Below are positions 55,540 through 64,000 of a stretch of 64,000 nt of DNA, in pieces. The number at the start of each line of letters is the position of its first letter. The stretch's first letter is position 1. The stretch comes from Symsagittifera roscoffensis (taxonomy: Eukaryota > Xenacoelomorpha > Acoela > Convolutidae), in contig NC_087063.1 in the NCBI RefSeq assembly GCF_963678635.1, forward strand, positions 84,243,574 to 84,307,573, read 5' to 3'. The position numbers and the translations under genes are program-made. A model generated the notes under the pieces. The model had not been told where the DNA came from. It saw only the letters and a program-made list of their open reading frames with translations, and made no database searches.

Positions 55540-56720
55540 AAGTAGGTTGGATGGGTGGAAGGCAGGATGAATGGCTGAATAAATGGCTAGACGACTTAAG
55601 GGTTTTGGATGATCGCTGAATAGGTGGATATCTAGATGACTAATTGGACGAAGGATGGATAGCTCTTAAAGATTTCTTGGTCATTAGATAGATGGATGGC
55701 TAGATTGATGGATGGATGCATAGAACGGTGGATGAATGGCTGGTTGGATGGCTAGTTGGATAGATGAATCCCTTTATGCATGGATTGATGGCTGGATAAA
55801 TTAGAAGATGGCGAGATGAATGGATGGATGACCCCCTGGTTAGATGGATGGCTAATCATTGAGGGATAGCTTGTTCTTTGGATGGTTAAATAGAAGTTCA
55901 AATGAATGAATTGACGGCAGAACGGATAGCTAGATGTATGATTGGATGGCTATATGGCTGAGTGATGGATGTCTGGCTAATTGAGAGTATTAAATCTTTG
56001 GTTAGATGTCAGGATGGATGAATGGTTCGATTGAATGATGGATGGATGTATGAATCAATAGAACGATGGGTGGATGGTTGGAAAGTTGGATGGCTAGATG
56101 GATAGATGAAAGGATGGCTAGTTGGATGGATGGCTAAATGGATGGATGGCTAGATGAAAGATGGCTAGATGAATAGATGGCTAGATGGATGGACGGCAGA
56201 TTTAGTGGAAACAAAGATCGGGGCGTGGCTGGATAGATGAAAAGATGGATGGATTTATGGATGGATGGCTGTATGGATGGATGGCTGTATCGATGGATGG
56301 CTGTATGGATGGATGGCTGTGTCGATGGTTGGATGTCAGCTGGATGGATGGTTAGACGCATGGATTACTGATAGGTTACTGGATGGTTCGTCGAGGAATG
56401 GCTGGGTAGTTTAATGGATAAATGCCTGGTTGTTTGAATAGCTAGATTGATCACTTCGTTCTTTTACACTCATATACTGCCTTAGTAGCTGTGAACAAGA
56501 AAATTCTGTGCTTATTACATCATTTTCAGTTTTTTGAAATTAATTTATTTTCCGGACGCCTGTATTGCTGGCTGGATATTTGAACGGGTGGCTGGATGAA
56601 TGATTGAGTAGCTAAATGAATGGATAGATGGCTAGATGGAGGGATGGTTCGTTCTTAGGATTGTTGAATGGAAGGCTAGATAGATAGATGGCTAGATGAC
56701 TGGATTATAGATGATAGACT
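55540..56720. repeat. Degenerate TGGA/GATGGATGGCTA satellite
   Basis: About 1.2 kb of imperfect tetranucleotide and octanucleotide repeats, mostly TGGATGGA with interspersed GGCTAGA or GGCTGTA. The most regular part is 56220-56350. A non-repeat interruption lies near 56440-56570. The reading frame at 56134-56361 (minus) is a product of the repeat. Confidence 0.9.
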
Positions 56721-56789
56721 CACTGAGATGAGTAAATTACTCAAATTTGTTCTATTCGTTAAAAACCAAATCACAAAAATGATAGTAAA

Positions 56790-57060
56790 GTCTTTCAGAA
56801 AATGAACAAAAATTCAAAAAATGGATCAAAAATCCCACCCATAGACATTTCGAAGGCTGTAGAGAGAGGCGTAGAGTAAAAAGAGACAAGAAGAGTATAC
56901 TGGCAGACAGAAGAGCAGACGATTTCTTAATTGGAATCCCTTTTTCCAAAATTGGCTGATTAGCTTGAGAGGAAAAAGTTTTGAAAAATGTGGAAAATTT
57001 TTTCAAAGCTCAAACAAAAATAAAATAAAAAACATAAATGAAAACATTTTCATATTACCT
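56790..57060 (+). repeat. Dispersed repeat family 2, diverged copy
   Basis: Shares CAAAAATCCC, ATTTCGAAGG, GAGTAAAAAGAGA and CAGAAGAGCAGA strings in the same order as 22124-22393. Overall identity is moderate. Confidence 0.55.
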
Positions 57061-57569
57061 GTTTTATCAAACAAGAACTCCAAGCAAAAGAGCAAACAAG
57101 ATCATAGAGTTGTAATTTAGCAACGGAACAAAACTCAGGAAGCTGAATAAAGCCGAAAATCTTTGAGCAGACAACAGTTGAGCCAAAAAAAATTGATTAA
57201 ATGAAAAACTTTGAAAAGTCTCAAGTCCTCATGAAACAGCCCTGAACAAAATCTTGAGCCTACAATGACACTTGCTTACAGCACTAGAAAAATCTGTGAT
57301 GTGGCAGCTAATGGTGCAAAGGCGACCGCATTACCTCTACAGCAAGTTCGACGAAATCTGTAAAATATTCAGATTCAATAATAAAGCAAGTTGAAAACTA
57401 GTAAGAAAAGTTGTTAACGGGAAAAAGTCTAGTTCCCGGTTAAGAGACACTTATTATCTCAAGTGTAACAAAATCGCTTGTGCGCATTTCAAAATATCTG
57501 CCCTTTAACTTTTTGGCTCAAAATTGTTATGATTTTAACTTAAAATACATGAAACTATGTACTTTTGTC

Positions 57570-57790
57570 TTAACCCCCAGCCAAACGAAGCCGTATGGCA
57601 TCGACGAAGCCGTATTCATCTTAAAGAGGCGGATGGCATAAGGAATCATCCGGCAAGGACCGAAGTGAGAATCGAACCCATGACCCTCGTGTTAAATGCC
57701 GCGCGCCTTACACACTTAGTTGCAGCCGCGCGTCTTACACGTCCCTTGGATCAACTTGCCAGCTTCGGGTCAAGCGGAAACGATTTTTGA
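57570..57790 (-). repeat. tRNA-derived SINE, copy 1
   Basis: On the minus strand a GGGTTCGATTCTC box B-like sequence (57680-57668) lies in a tRNA-like arm preceded by GTAAGGCGCGCGGC. The region up- and downstream matches the plus-strand copy at 61170-61375 (shared pieces GTAAG-C-CGC-GC, TTCGGTC/TTTGGTC and ATCCGCCTC). This shows a family rather than a tRNA gene. Confidence 0.65.
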
Positions 57791-59038
57791 ACAATTCCAT
57801 GCGCAACTTGCGCAATGCGTTAACAGAAAACTGCTTAACAGCGCAAATTTGGATTATTCCAAATTGACCAATTTCAAACCTCTATAATTTGCAAAAAATT
57901 ACAGTTTGCATTTTTGTATTTTCAGCCCAAAGCAGTATAATCTTTCACACTGCATTAACAATTACTCTACAAAGCTAGTTTAAAAAGAAATTAGCCTAGA
58001 GAAAAATCGCTACCAGCACAAATTTTCCTCGAATGTTGGAACAATAATGAAATGAGCAAAATGGTTAATACTTTATGCTGTCTGGTAGTAATTTATGGGG
58101 GCTGAAATTCCGAGGAAAAGAAATACCAGCCGCCATATCCTGTAGTGTCTTCCTACGCCAGAATATATATATTGTTTGCACACTAAAACCAGAGGTGATT
58201 TTGGTAAATTAAGAATGCAACGAATTGATTGCAACGAATTGCACGCTTCAGGGGATTTCGAAGAATACTTTATGGATGAATGACTGCAAAGCAGTGCGCA
58301 GATTTGGTGAGTTCTGCAGATTATTTTAAGCGCTAATATACCCATATGCTTCTCATTGAATCGACAAGAAAAAACACTGGGAATTTACAGGTCTTATAAA
58401 ACTTCCTGCCATACTTTTAGATAAAAAAAAACTAAAAGGTCAAGAACACATTGTTTATTTACAAAATTGCATATTTTTAGGCCAAATGTTCTATTTTTTT
58501 GGGATTGAGGGGTAATAGTGTTTCAGGGCAGGTTGGGATACCGTTTTTTGAGTTGAAATGTACCGTGAAATCTAAATTCAAACTGTCCTGACAGATAATT
58601 TCTAAACCAAAAGTTGCTTTGAATTTTTCAGTCTGTTTTTGTCCCTCTTGTTTTAACCCTATGGTTGTTTCCTATCATGTACTTCTATCTTCATATCTTC
58701 TATCTTCACATCGTGTTACCCGCTCATTTTTGAAGGTTATTGTATCTGATTGCTAAAACACGAACGAATCGACCACAAATATACGACCACCTTTGATTTT
58801 GGCATAAAACACCATCGTTCTTCGGTCGTGCTTCGGATAAAGCAACATGCAAGGACAGAAACGATGACAAAACTCAGCATTTAGCTTGCAGTTATGCGGG
58901 TTAAGAGTCACATTAAAGCATAGTTTCTTCCACTTTTATGAATTAGTCGAAACAAAAAGATGAACTTCCTAATTTTTTCTAGTTATAATTGTTCGATTGT
59001 TTGAATGTCTGTTTGCATGTGTGTGTGTGTGTGTCTAC

Positions 59039-59172
59039 CTGAAGTATAATATATATGACTGTGTAGTAGAGCACTTTGGACCATTCAGGGATGTCCATAG
59101 TGAACCATAGTGCGAAGTATGAGCCCATGAGGAAGGGCAGAGCAGCTGTCATCCACCGCTTCAGACTGGGTC
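59039..59172 (-). CDS. mfsd2: MFSD2 exon 3
   Basis: 134 nt between the acceptor TTGTTTAG and the donor TTCAG|GTAGAC. It encodes PSLKRWMTAALPFLMGSYFA, then the helix end SKVLYYTVIYIILQ, covering the cytosolic loop after TM2 and TM3 of the fold. Phases 1 and 0 match its neighbours. A GT/CA run lies just inside the intron at 59019-59034. Confidence 0.92.
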
Positions 59173-59497
59173 CTAAACAACACCCATACATGAGCCATAC
59201 AAAGCCATACATAAATACAAACATACATACATACAGAGTGACTGGAACACCCAAATCTAGTTTGCCATTCCATTCCATTTATCGGCCATTAGCAAAACTA
59301 CTTTCAAAACAGGATGAAAACAATATAAATACTTTTTATATGGGTCATATATTTTTTTAGTTCCATTCATACTACTTTTTGATCATCCTCATAGCAGTTT
59401 CATTCACATTTTCGTGCTTGGAAACTTGATATTTGTCAATTGGCAAACATAGAATTGAGAAAAGTGACAAGTTTAGAAGCATAATTAACTAACTGAC

Positions 59498-60106
59498 CCT
59501 TCTGTTGTGTTTTGTTCACGAGTATTCCCACAATGGGGTCTGATATGGCGTCGAAAGCACGGGCGACGAACAGCACCACACTCACGTTGCGGGCAGTGAT
59601 GCCGGCAGTCTCCAGCAGAAACAGGTTGATGAAGACGGTCGAGGTAACAATGGGGAACACCAAAGGGGCCGCACCCATAGCCAGTGCCAGCTTCCGCAGA
59701 ATATGCAGTCTGTCTTTAGGGTCAACTGGCGGCTCCGCGTCCGACCCCGTATTGGCAGCAACTCCATTCGTCTGCTCATTTGGTACCACTCCATTTCTGT
59801 TACTTCTGTTTGGACCCGGATTGGGGTTCGAATCCGGCTCGGGTCTGTGTGTAGTTTTTGTGCCTTCTCTTGTGCTGTACTTTGGCGGCGAGGGAGGCGG
59901 CCGTCTTGGAATGTCGTTCGGTATAATATAGGGGGGAGGATTGGATGACCAGGAACCTTGACTACCAGGGTAGTGCTGTTGGGCCGGTGGCGATCGGGAG
60001 GTATATTTATAGTGTTGGGAGTTTCGATTTCTGGGAGGGGGTGGTGGAGGGGGTCTGTCGGGCGCATAATCGTCCGGAGCGCAGTTTGGGTAGTACTTCG
60101 AAGCAG
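59498..60106 (-). CDS. mfsd2: MFSD2 exon 2 with long proline-rich N-terminus
   Basis: 609 nt, entered by a strong acceptor (TTTTTTTGTTTCAG) and closed at AAG|GTCAGT-type sequence. Residues ~2-140 are a Pro/Asn/Ser/Arg-rich cytosolic region with a run of six prolines, a PPPY sequence at residues 58-61 (59939-59928) and a PPPSPP stretch. The rest encodes LHILRKLALAMGAAPLVFP and the first two membrane helices with VARAFDAISDPIVGILV. The conserved Asp residues of this DAxxDP loop belong to the cation-binding region in the glycoside-pentoside-hexuronide/cation symporter superfamily. Human MFSD2 proteins have a much shorter N-terminus, from general knowledge. The reading frame was chosen because it continues without a stop from the acceptor to TM1. 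The product would move lysophospholipid with sodium across the plasma membrane. Confidence 0.9.
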
Positions 60107-60154
60107 CTGAAACAAAAAAAGCAACAAGTACTTCGAAGCAGCTGAAACAAAAAA
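60092..60154 (-). repeat. 28-bp direct repeat carrying the exon 2 splice acceptor
   Basis: A 28-bp segment at 60092-60119 recurs at 60127-60154 with a 35-bp period. Each copy contains TTTGTTTCAG followed by CTGCTTCG on the minus strand. Only the proximal acceptor (60107) keeps the frame with the start exon; the distal one would add 35 nt and shift it. Confidence 0.85.
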
Positions 60155-60724
60155 TAGGCCTGCCGGCCTACTTTAAGACATCTAAAAGTTTTCTGCAAGT
60201 GTCTTTGGCGCCAATATTTAGTTATTTTAAGTGCGGAGCGCGCCTTGACAAAAAAAACTTATTTTCTGGTCAAACTTTACCAAAGACTGGATAAAAACGC
60301 CTTTTTGACCTGTTTTTTATCTAAATTTCTGATCTAAATTTTGATCAGAAAATCATTTTAGTCGACCGAAAAAAAGGTCGATAAATTTTTAGACGTTTTT
60401 TTTCGAAAATCCGCCCCCCCCCCCATTTTTCAAGAAAATCCAAAATCCGCCGCTCTCTGTAGCTTTTCTTACACAAGTTATCTCCAGTTTCAACGGTTGT
60501 TTCATTTATTGAGCGGAGGTCAAGACGAGCTAAAATTTATTTGCAACCTCGGTTGAATAAATCTGGATTCGTATATAACACAACGCTCGCTAGCTTGCTT
60601 GTGTAACAACAAGGAGAATTCGGAATCATCAAAAAAGACAAATTTTAATAAAATGGGAAACAAGCCAGATATTTCAGTGGAAAACAAGCCGATCAAAGTA
60701 GACAGACAGACGATATTCTAAAAA

Positions 60725-60800
60725 AGACCATTTTTTTTATTTGCTGGAATTGAACTCCCGCCTTTCTCGTCTCAAGCATGAGTGTTACCCAAGTAAATCA
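60725..60800 (-). repeat. tRNA-like SINE fragment
   Basis: The minus strand carries GGGAGTTCAATTCC (60759-60746), a T-arm-like string, with a preceding anticodon-arm-like stretch. It could be a decayed SINE or a tRNA pseudogene. The acceptor stem could not be paired. Confidence 0.4.
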
Positions 60801-61169
60801 CAAGCAAAGTTTTTATGTGCAAACTCTGTGGCAAAAACTCTTAACGGGAAAAAAGTTCTCGTACCTGATTGCAACTCCCTTGTCTATTGCAAGAGTAGCA
60901 ATACGTATGTTAATCAAGCTGATTTTTTTGGAACCTTTGAAGCAGTAACATGAATGAAACATTTCTGCTGTAAGCAATCATTCTTTCGAAAAACTACTGA
61001 TTTGAGTCCTAATGACCGATTTTCGATACGCCCACTCCTCTGTTCATAACTATTGTGTTTTGATGGACAAGTCTCTTTAAGTAATTTTTAAATCTGTCGG
61101 TCAAAAAACGGAAGCGATGAAATTGTAAAAAAAAACCTCTAGGCCATTTCAGGGAGTGAATCAGGGATA

Positions 61170-61375
61170 AAATTGGGCATTACAGAGTAAGACCCGCTGC
61201 CTTTAGCATGAAGGTCGTTGGTTCGAATTCCACTTTGGTCAGGGTTGACGGGTCCCAGTGTTATCCGCCTCCGAAAGAGATGACATCCATCTCCCTCACG
61301 TAATCAAGACAGCGAGTAAAAAAGAGGGGACCAAAACGAGGACAGAATACAGGGTAAGCAAAACGTCTCTAACCC
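61170..61375 (+). repeat. tRNA-derived SINE, copy 2
   Basis: Contains an exact-looking box B, GGTTCGAATTCC (61220-61231), preceded by GTAAGACCCGCTGCC and followed by a body with ATCCGCCTCCGAAAGAG. Same family as 57570-57790, opposite orientation. Confidence 0.65.
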
Positions 61376-61482
61376 ACTAAAATCGCCTCTACATTTGCCG
61401 TAGAAGATTTACACAAGTGCAAATTTGCTTAATGAAGAGAGCTGTAATGAAAAAAAACTTCCAGACTGATTTAAAACTTACC

Positions 61483-61485
61483 CAT
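61483..61485 (-). CDS. mfsd2: Candidate MFSD2 exon 1: start codon split from the rest by an intron
   Basis: Minus-strand sequence reads AAAATGG|GTAAGTTTT, with the exon ending at 61482. The donor is a near-perfect consensus, and the ATG has a purine at -3 and G at +4. Joining its single overhanging G to exon 2 gives an Ala codon and keeps the long proline-rich frame open from Met. This makes the total coding length divisible by three with no stop. Coding content would be Met plus one base. The 5' untranslated part upstream (above 61485) is not delimited. The alternative is an unseen exon beyond the window. Confidence 0.5.
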
Positions 61486-61699
61486 TTTAAGAATGATATG
61501 TTGGGAGTCCGAAAATGGTCGGAAGAGTCGATTCCACTGTCAGCTGAGAGACGGAGGAGGAATCGCTGCAGTGCCAATAATTCAGTTATGAGGCGGAGTC
61601 AACCCAAATGGGGGGAGGAAGCGACTGATGACGCCTTGATTGGATGTGAATGGAATTGGTAACCCAATAATCCGTTGACTAATCATCTTCTTCTTCAGA

Positions 61700-64000
61700 T
61701 TTGAGTAAGTTCAGTCTCCGATCAACTGTAAAGGTCACAAAAAGACGCTTCCACGAACGCCGATGGTTTTTTCTGCACAGATTTTGTTCAATCTAAACAT
61801 AGTTTTTCTGTCAGTTCCACGAAATAATCGGTAACTAGCGTTTTTAACAGCCTAAAATGTTTGCCTTCAGCAATTAGAGTAATTTTCTACTGTTTCTTTA
61901 TCTATTCAAATGGTGAAAAAAGGGCATTAAATGTCAGCTAATAAAATATCTGCTATATATTGGTATGTTGGTACAGCAATATATTCCATTCTGTACGTAA
62001 AAACAACCAATGGTTTCTGCATTTTATAAAAATGAGAAGGAAAAACGTCACGCTCTTTTTCCCGCCAGCTGAAACGTAGAAAGGTATGCAGAGACACGTT
62101 TAATTGAGAAGGGAGAGTTGGGATAAATAATTTTGTTTGATTGTCGTTTCAGTTTTCCTCCATGCCATAAATGGTAATGGTAAGCTATACTCACTCGATA
62201 TACTCGCAAAATAAAAAAAAACAATGAACTTTTCAATTTGTGTATGTTTATTATTATTATTAAGCTGCAGTGTTTTTTTCGTTTTAAAACGGCAGAAAAA
62301 TGGAAAAATAAACAGACTGAATTTTCAACTAGAGCTTAAAAGAAGATCAAAACCTCCAGTTTTAGCTGATACGCGAGAAAAAAACGGAGGATATAAGTCT
62401 ACAGTCGGAAAAAGCACAGCGGTCAGCATTGCTTCTCGAAACGGCACTAAAACTACCACCTCAAAAATGAAGAAAGCTAAGAAACGCCAATCTGAAAACA
62501 AGGATTTAGTTTGTTCTATTTTTGTGAAAAAACGCCGCCGTCAGATGTGCAAATTTATCATACTGACAAGATTTGGTTGGTAGAAGGTAAAAAGGGGTCA
62601 ACTTAAGCAATATAACTGCAACACTTCTTTCTGATTTTCAAAACATAATTGCCCGAGGCTCCATTTTTCTTTTGAAGTTAAAGAATACGCAACAGAAACT
62701 GAGAAGAAAAAGCATTTATTACGTTGGTAAGAACAGAATGCGTAAAATCAAGTTTTCAGTGTATGGAAATTAAAAGAGAGACAACAACTAATACCCTAAT
62801 CGAAAAGGGGAAGGAATATTTCCAGACAAACCTTCTTTTTCGTCTTCAAATCAATCTGCACTACCCACTAGCTACAAATGTGGAAATCAAATAACTACCA
62901 CTGTACTTGAGGCTGCTAAACCGTATCAAATAATAACTGATGCTGTCTTCAAAAACGACCAACAAATTAAATCAATTTGAAGGCCTGTCTGTTATCATAT
63001 TTATGAATGCGTATGTGTATGTGTAATAAGACATTAGTGAGCGATGGCTAATAGAATGATTAAATAGTAACCCAATTTAAGAAGGACTGAATTTACCCTT
63101 AAATAACCTTAGTACATGTACAACGACCCAAAAACCAAAAGTGAAGACAAATCACAACCGGCGGAATTCTAAACGAAGGCTAAAGATAAAATATTCAACA
63201 TCCCCCTATAAAAATCTCCACCGGTCGAGCCCAGTTAACTTCAGTTGCAAACGTGAACAAAGGTTTGAAGAATGGCTTCGATTTCCTCACAACTGCCAGC
63301 ACTAACCCACTACCTCTGCCTTGAAAAGACCTTGAGAAAGTTATTCACGCTCAATAGGTGGTTATTAATCTCTTTGTCTTCACAGAGGGGGGCTCAATGT
63401 GATTTGGGGTCTCTTAATTGATAGAAGTGTGAATCAAAACAATATATGGCAGTTGGAAAAACAAATTCTAATTCAATGGCAAACTGGAAAAAAATCTAAA
63501 ATCGAAAATGGGAGCAGATTAAGACCAAAGTGAATAGGAAAACTTTTGCATCAATCGAGCTGGTCTGTAATCTATAATTAGTTGAAGAGGATTCTGATTA
63601 AATCAATCTGATATAATGAACTGCTTCTGCTATATGTAGATGCAATTCTGTCCACATGTCTTGAGAAAAAAGTATATGAGAGGTCACAAGGCTGAGACGT
63701 CACGTATTGAAATTTCTTTTCCCCCCATCCGCAGACCCGTAACAGACTAATTTGACAGATGAAATGTCACTGTTTGAATTAGCGACCAGTTCTTTGTTGG
63801 CATTTCCGTCCAATTCCTCCACTAGGGATCAATAACTCAACGCACTATAGACTGACTACTCCTACAAAATGTTGTTTATAGTTTGAATGATGAGCTGAAG
63901 CATATTCAAAGAAATTTTTTGACAGGTAGAAACTTAATTTTTCGTCAAAATATTGATTATTTAGAAAATATTGATTTCAAATCTGAGCATCAAAGTTTCA
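61700..64000. other. Region upstream of MFSD2: no confident gene
   Basis: Apart from the possible small ORF at 62224-62583, nothing is recognised. If exon 1 at 61483 is correct, the MFSD2 promoter and 5' untranslated sequence lie at the left edge of this stretch. No TATA box or other core element could be assigned with confidence. Confidence 0.5.
62224..62583 (+). CDS. Possible small ORF, 119 codons
   Basis: An isolated plus-strand frame with a hydrophobic N-terminus (residues ~3-20, CVCLLLLLSCSVFFVL) followed by a Lys/Arg-rich body with KKRRR near the end. The N-terminus could be a signal or anchor. No splice partners, homolog or promoter were recognised, and the composition is AT-rich like its surroundings. 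It may be chance. Confidence 0.15.
   Translation: MNFSICVCLLLLLSCSVFFVLKRQKNGKINRLNFQLELKRRSKPPVLADTREKNGGYKSTVGKSTAVSIASRNGTKTTTSKMKKAKKRQSENKDLVCSIFVKKRRRQMCKFIILTRFGW

Larger units (their letters stand above)
54381..59038 (-). other. MFSD2 intron 3 contents
   Basis: 4.66 kb without a supported gene. It contains an inverted dispersed repeat (54445-54948), two related AT-rich repeat pieces (55030-55375 and about 57125-57340, sharing GAGCAGACRMCAGTT-like and GATGTGGCAGCTAA strings), the TGGA satellite (55540-56720), a dispersed repeat at 56780-57060 and a SINE at about 57570-57790. The frames seen here on both strands are repeat-borne. Confidence 0.6.
60107..61481 (-). other. MFSD2 intron 1 (candidate) contents
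   Basis: 1.37 kb with no gene. It holds a duplicated acceptor segment at 60092-60154, a 13-C run near 60410-60425, a tRNA-like SINE fragment at 60725-60800, a short dispersed string (ACCTGATTGCAAC, 60865) seen elsewhere in the window, and a SINE at 61170-61375. Confidence 0.55.

Noticed and set aside
54986..55540. 184-codon minus-strand frame with hydrophobic stretches, and 54887-55222 on the plus strand
   Set aside because: Both fall in repeat sequence related to 57125-57340 and show no family motif. The hydrophobicity comes from AT-rich composition.
55540..56720. CRISPR-like or structured array
   Set aside because: It is a degenerate short tandem repeat without constant repeats and unique spacers, and the genome is eukaryotic.
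57650..57720. Possible tRNA gene on the minus strand
   Set aside because: It has a box B-like string, but no acceptor stem pairing, and the body matches a second dispersed copy, so it is better read as a SINE.
59582..60127. 181-codon minus-strand frame over MFSD2 exon 2
   Set aside because: It reads the proline-rich and TM1 sequence in another frame. The frame kept is the one that continues into conserved transporter helices.

Overview
The window is AT-rich animal (metazoan) nuclear DNA, probably from an invertebrate. It has GT-AG introns, a multi-exon transporter gene found in animals, tRNA-derived SINEs, microsatellites and several LTR-retroelement families. The species cannot be named from sequence alone.

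Host gene. One gene runs on the minus strand from about 61.5 kb down to 29.6 kb. It encodes a major-facilitator transporter of the MFSD2 (sodium-dependent lysophosphatidylcholine symporter) family. Eight coding exons can be placed: a tiny start-codon exon ending 61482, then 60106-59498, 59172-59039, 54380-54166, 53861-53625, 34339-34212, 31804-31562 and 29883-29594. Every phase fits, and the sum is 1860 nt, a 619-residue protein including a long proline-rich N-terminus.

Retroelement. The fifth intron (19.3 kb) is filled almost entirely by one LTR retroelement at 34698-53620, in the opposite orientation. It has 410-bp LTRs that differ at 2 positions, a 4-bp target duplication (ATAC), an uninterrupted 2366-codon Gag-Pol frame (zinc knuckle, protease, RT, RNase H, HHCC-DDE integrase, GPY/F) and an 872-codon envelope-like glycoprotein. 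At 18.9 kb it is very long for a Ty3/gypsy-type element. The extra length is carried by a structured leader, two ORFs ahead of Gag-Pol, two tiny membrane ORFs, a 377-codon frame with no ATG, and a 601-codon terminal ORF. I recognise none of these extra products. The insertion landed 4 bp inside the host intron, so the target duplication forms part of the host splice donor. This element is the best candidate for an undescribed system here.

Left third. Positions 1-16740 hold a mosaic of decayed pieces of a second, unrelated Ty3/gypsy-type family: at least four long LTR-like blocks plus truncated ones, separated by gag, RT, RNase H and integrase fragments. All are broken. A recent ~8.85-kb tandem duplication (13881-22734 and 22735-31570) copied the last such fragment together with the final MFSD2 exon. 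Its breakpoint is 9 bp inside exon 7. The two terminal exons differ only at synonymous sites, so the gene has two candidate 3' ends.

Remainder. Introns and flanks hold dispersed repeats (one in inverted copies 28-37 kb apart), SINEs, a GT/CA microsatellite touching a splice donor, and a ~1.2-kb TGGA-type satellite. No confident gene is seen between 61.7 and 64.0 kb.
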